DNA from: Acidobacteriaceae bacterium
Lineage (GTDB): Bacteria; Acidobacteriota; Terriglobia; Terriglobales; Acidobacteriaceae
NCBI GenBank assembly: GCA_030044455.1
Contig: JASHVU010000275.1
Span: 1-9,597, forward strand
Direction: 5' to 3'
Length of the DNA stretch: 9,597 nt
Shown: one piece after another, positions 7,679 through 9,597 of the stretch
Numbering within the stretch: position 1 is the first letter of the stretch
Layout: the number at the start of each line of letters is the position of its first letter
The notes under the pieces: model-generated
What the model was told of the DNA's origin: nothing
What the model saw: only the letters and a program-made list of their open reading frames with translations
Database searches by the model: none
Translations under genes and position numbers: made by a program

Positions 7679-8940
7679 CGCACACCTGCCCATGTTGCAT
7701 GGCTCTGCCAGCTTGTGATATTCGCCCGCTGCGGAGGTTTGCGCAGCGGCACAACATTATCCAGCGCGCCCGTAAACCGCCGTCGCGCAACTTCAACGCT
7801 GTGCGCCATGCCTGTGAACACGGTCGGCTCATCTTGCAATGCGTGGCCAGGCTCGAACCGAAGCGTCAACTCCGCACTGCTCTTGGCGCAGCCATATTGC
7901 GACAGCAACAAAAGACTCGCCTGTGTGCTCTCTGCCGCCGCCCGGTAGCGGAACCATGTGGCCAGTTGCACGCGCGAGGCAACCTCCGGCGCAAGGCCTC
8001 CCAGGTCGAGCACAATGGCGCTGAATCCGCCACCCTGCAATAGCAGATCGGCCGCGCGTAGTGCCTGCTCGAGCCGCGTCCACGGCTTGCCCGGCTTTAG
8101 GTGCTGCTGATAACTGCAGTTTTGAACGGGCACAACTTCAGAGCCTGCTGAAAAACTCATGGAACTGGGTGCCGTAGAGGAAAACCCTCCCTCAAGGGCC
8201 AAAGCCTCGATGCTTTTAAGAGTCTTTTCGGCACGACTGAAGTCGTGCCCTTTCAAAACCGCGGCCCCATTGAGTTTTTCCTCAGCCTGTTTAGCCGCGC
8301 CGATACAGCCACCAAAATGAGCAGGGGCTTTAGCCCCTGAGGGATGATTTTTCAGCGTACTCACACCAAGACTCGACCCATCCCTCCTCATCGCCTCAGC
8401 ACAGAGCGGCTCAATGTTCGCCTGCTGCATCAGCCCCCTCACTGCCTGCGCCATTCCCTTCACTTCTCCTCGCGGATGACCGCCGCACCCTCCTCCGTGC
8501 AGTCCTTCGATTGCCGGCTTGGGAACCAGATAACGCTCCGGCAGAGAAAACCGCTGCCCTGCCTGCGTTCTTCCGGCCCGCGCGGTTGCAGCTTTTCGCG
8601 CTCCGCACCGCACCCACAGCAGCCTCCTCAGGTCAACGCCGGCCGCCGCGGCCGAAGCTGGATCGAGCGCGTTCGACACGTCGAGCCATGCGCACACCCT
8701 CCCAGCCTGGGTCATACCGGCTACAAAGGCCAGTGCAACCGAGGTCCGCCCCGAGCATTCCGGGCCAATCAGCTCGGTAATGGCGCCCACAGGCAACCCG
8801 CCATGCAGCGCCTCATCCAGAGCCTCGATTCCCGTGGGAGCAACCGGCCGCACGATCCTGGCAGCCGGCGTTAGCGCGGCAGGAATCCTGGCGGCGAGAG
8901 CCGATTCAACCAGGAGGCGAATTGCGGAGGCGGAAGGCAT
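7675..8940 (-). CDS. imuA: ImuA, RecA-like mutasome protein with repeat-bearing linker
   Basis: This 421-residue first gene of the mutasome operon belongs to the RecA/SulA-like ImuA group, which controls or assembles the ImuB-DnaE2 complex. After a short N-terminus, GPECSGRTS at 59-67 corresponds to RecA Walker A, but the lysine is Arg65. FSAIVLDLGGL at 306-316 matches Walker B, and LLLLSQYG at 343-350 matches the following RecA strand. Between them lies a linker of about 170 residues (115-285). Its first half has GLHGGGCGGHPRGEVKG at 146-162. Its second half (about 200-267) is the translation of palindromic repeats, including SGAKAP and GHDFSRA. ATG 8940 is preferred to ATG 9006, because the upstream ATG lies inside the operator-like palindrome at 8994-9015 and MPSASAIRLLVESALAARIP is the family's usual beginning. 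The C-terminus overlaps imuB by 4 bp. Confidence 0.9.
   Translation of the reverse strand: MPSASAIRLLVESALAARIPAALTPAARIVRPVAPTGIEALDEALHGGLPVGAITELIGPECSGRTSVALAFVAGMTQAGRVCAWLDVSNALDPASAAAAGVDLRRLLWVRCGARKAATARAGRTQAGQRFSLPERYLVPKPAIEGLHGGGCGGHPRGEVKGMAQAVRGLMQQANIEPLCAEAMRRDGSSLGVSTLKNHPSGAKAPAHFGGCIGAAKQAEEKLNGAAVLKGHDFSRAEKTLKSIEALALEGGFSSTAPSSMSFSAGSEVVPVQNCSYQQHLKPGKPWTRLEQALRAADLLLQGGGFSAIVLDLGGLAPEVASRVQLATWFRYRAAAESTQASLLLLSQYGCAKSSAELTLRFEPGHALQDEPTVFTGMAHSVEVARRRFTGALDNVVPLRKPPQRANITSWQSHATWAGVR
8143..8292. repeat. Palindromic MITE/REP-like element inside imuA, ends inverted
   Basis: The left end (8143-8163, AGCCTGCTGAAAAACTCATGG) and the right end (8268-8292, reading on the minus strand AAACAGGCTGAGGAAAAACTCAATG with small gaps) are imperfect inverted copies sharing the core GAAAAACTCA. 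Near the middle of the segment lies the perfect hairpin at 8230-8249. The layout, two inverted ends and a central palindrome in about 150 bp, fits a small dispersed palindromic element. It is translated in frame as ImuA residues about 217-267 without a stop. Confidence 0.6.
8230..8249. repeat. Perfect 9-bp hairpin, acidobacterial-type REP
   Basis: GGCACGACT (8230-8238), loop GA, AGTCGTGCC (8241-8249). As I recall, hairpins of the same build are scattered in many copies through Acidobacteriota genomes. On the minus strand it encodes GHDFSRA in ImuA. Confidence 0.75.
8323..8338. repeat. Perfect 7-bp hairpin AGGGGCT-TT-AGCCCCT
   Basis: The arms are 8323-8329 and 8332-8338 with a 2-nt loop. It lies about 75 bp from the previous hairpin, and on the minus strand it encodes SGAKAP (ImuA residues 201-206). 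It resembles the small GC-rich dispersed hairpins of Acidobacteriota and probably belongs to the same composite insertion. Confidence 0.65.
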
Positions 8941-8957
8941 GGCGAAATACTTTCGCC
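8941..8957 (-). promoter_or_regulatory. Hairpin directly before the imuA start codon
   Basis: GGCGAAA (8941-8947), TAC, TTTCGCC (8951-8957) is a perfect 7-bp inverted repeat that ends at the base next to the imuA ATG. On the minus strand, AAGG, the only SD-like sequence, overlaps the base of the stem and lies about 15 nt from ATG. The hairpin could mask the ribosome site or shorten the effective spacing. It could also be a DNA operator. Confidence 0.45.
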
Positions 8958-8993
8958 TTATATTCGCTTTTTTACTTACAACCTGCAAGCCCC

Positions 8994-9015
8994 TTTGCAC
9001 CAACAAGAGTGCAAA
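8994..9015. promoter_or_regulatory. Palindromic operator candidate in the imuA/SRAP divergent region
   Basis: TTTGCAC (8994-9000), 8-nt spacer CAACAAGA, GTGCAAA (9009-9015) is a perfect 7-bp inverted repeat, 54 bp upstream of imuA and 115 bp upstream of the SRAP gene. Its place and symmetry suit a repressor such as LexA, which usually controls imuA-imuB-dnaE2. It is not the E. coli, Bacillus or alphaproteobacterial LexA motif, so the identity of the regulator is inference. Confidence 0.5.
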
Positions 9016-9016
9016 C

Positions 9017-9062
9017 TAACCGTAAATAAATGAATATTATCGCCCTTATTTTCATTATTGAT
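9017..9062. promoter_or_regulatory. AT-rich divergent promoter zone
   Basis: This is the most AT-rich stretch of the window. TATTAT at 9035-9040 on the plus strand and GATAAT (complement of 9036-9041) on the minus strand are each close to the -10 consensus and could serve the SRAP gene and imuA respectively. I find no good -35 hexamer for either, so start sites are uncertain. The palindrome at 8994-9015 is adjacent and would overlap the -35 zone of the plus-strand promoter. Confidence 0.3.
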
Positions 9063-9130
9063 GGCCGTGATCCGGCGAGTGAGTCTGTTTCACTGTTCAA
9101 TAGCCCAACTGTTTCTCTAGACTTGCAAAC

Positions 9131-9597
9131 ATGTGCGGACGATACGGCCGGCGCGCCGACAAGCAGCGGATCGCGGAGTGGTTTCGCACCCACAACACCG
9201 ACGTATTTGACGAGAAATACTACGATACCAACGACCGATCCTTTGCGCCATGGCATGACATTCGCCCACAGAGCACGCAGCCGATAGTTCGCCACGACCG
9301 TGATACGGGTAAACGCGTTCTCACTCTCATGAAATGGGGACTGGTACCCTACTGGTCGAAAACCCCTAGGGTCAGCTTCAGCTCAATCAATGCGCGGGCC
9401 GATAAACTCTCATCGAGCGGTGCATGGCGCGAGCCGTGGAAGCATCGACGCTGCCTGATCCCGGCCAATGTGTTCTTCGAGTGGGAGCCGCTGACCAAAG
9501 AAGAGGAGAAACAGAAGGTCAGAAAGCCCTGGGCTGTTTCGCTGCCCGATGAAGGTCTGTTCGCCTTCGGTGGCCTATGGGACCGATGGAAGGGCAA
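9131..9597 (+). CDS. SRAP-domain abasic-site shielding protein (YedK/HMCES family), 5' part
   Basis: The first 155 codons are present and the gene runs off the right edge; the family is usually about 220 residues. The protein begins MCGRYGRR, so Cys2 becomes the N-terminal residue after Met removal. In this family that Cys forms a thiazolidine link with abasic sites in single-stranded DNA and protects them from cleavage. Other family marks are visible: LMKWGLVPYWSK at 66-77, INARAD at 86-91 with the active-site Asn87, RCLIPANVFFEWE at 107-119 with the active-site Glu117, and AFGGLWDRW near 145-153. The catalytic His lies beyond the window. ATG 9131 is fixed by the need for Cys2, although the upstream SD is poor. 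The gene is divergent from imuA across 190 bp. SRAP genes are known to cluster with SOS and mutasome genes, so shared damage control is plausible. Confidence 0.93.
   Translation, partial: MCGRYGRRADKQRIAEWFRTHNTDVFDEKYYDTNDRSFAPWHDIRPQSTQPIVRHDRDTGKRVLTLMKWGLVPYWSKTPRVSFSSINARADKLSSSGAWREPWKHRRCLIPANVFFEWEPLTKEEEKQKVRKPWAVSLPDEGLFAFGGLWDRWKG

Noticed and set aside
7289..7948. 219-codon plus-strand open frame across the imuA/imuB junction
   Set aside because: It is antisense to two recognised genes, has no family resemblance and no start context.
8323..8338. GC-rich hairpin as a transcription terminator
   Set aside because: It lies inside the imuA coding frame, with no T run directly after it on either strand; a dispersed repeat explains it better.
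8143..8340. CRISPR array
   Set aside because: The hairpins differ in sequence and there is no regular repeat-spacer pattern.
8344..8874. 176-codon plus-strand open frame over imuA
   Set aside because: It is antisense to the Walker A region and conserved linker of imuA; composition is a shadow (Arg, Pro and His rich).
9028..9056. AATGAA / TTCATT inverted repeat in the intergenic region
   Set aside because: The arms are short and AT-rich with a 16-nt spacer; this is expected by chance in such a stretch.
9085..9115. CTGTTTC direct repeats (9085-9091, 9109-9115, and CTGTTCA at 9093-9099) before the SRAP gene as a LexA-like direct-repeat site
   Set aside because: The spacing and sequence do not fit the GTTC-N7-GTTC type, and the words are short enough to recur by chance; left as unproven.

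Overview
The window (about 9.6 kb, GC-rich) looks like an Acidobacteriota chromosome, probably class Terriglobia. This rests on three recalled similarities and not on a search: the ImuA linker resembles acidobacterial ImuA proteins; hairpins of the type GGCACGACT-GA-AGTCGTGCC and AGGGGCT-TT-AGCCCCT are typical dispersed repeats of that phylum; and the gene set fits. Gene density is high, every gene looks intact or is cut only by a window edge, and no RNA gene, CRISPR array or transposase is visible.

Region 1 (1-2704, plus strand) is a tightly overlapping four-gene unit for corrinoid-dependent methyl transfer. It contains the 3' end of a RACE/RamA-type ASKHA reductive activator of corrinoid proteins, a stand-alone relative of the MetH activation domain with an unusual Cys-rich C-terminal part, a stand-alone homocysteine S-methyltransferase domain, and an unrecognised 109-aa protein. 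In MetH such functions sit in one polypeptide; here they are separate. The corrinoid-binding and methyl-donor (pterin or methoxy substrate) components are not in the window and would be expected upstream. The likely outcome is methionine formation and/or corrinoid methyltransferase reactivation.

Region 2 (2705-2952) is a 248-bp convergent intergenic stretch without a gene. It holds two weak terminator-like hairpins, one per strand.

Region 3 (2953-8940, minus strand) is a complete mutasome operon, imuA-imuB-dnaE2 (imuC). The genes overlap by 4 and 8 bp. ImuA is RecA-like, ImuB is a catalytically degenerate Y-family polymerase with a visible clamp-binding motif (QLGLF), and DnaE2 is the error-prone C-family polymerase that does the synthesis. 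imuA carries an in-frame insertion of palindromic repeats in its linker.

Region 4 (8941-9130) is a 190-bp divergent, AT-rich control region. It contains a perfect TTTGCAC-N8-GTGCAAA palindrome, a candidate damage-response operator, and a 7-bp hairpin that abuts the imuA start codon.

Region 5 (9131-9597, plus strand) is the 5' part of a SRAP-domain (YedK/HMCES) gene, which shields abasic sites in single-stranded DNA by covalent attachment. It is transcribed divergently from the mutasome. Regions 3-5 together read as a translesion-synthesis and DNA-damage tolerance locus.
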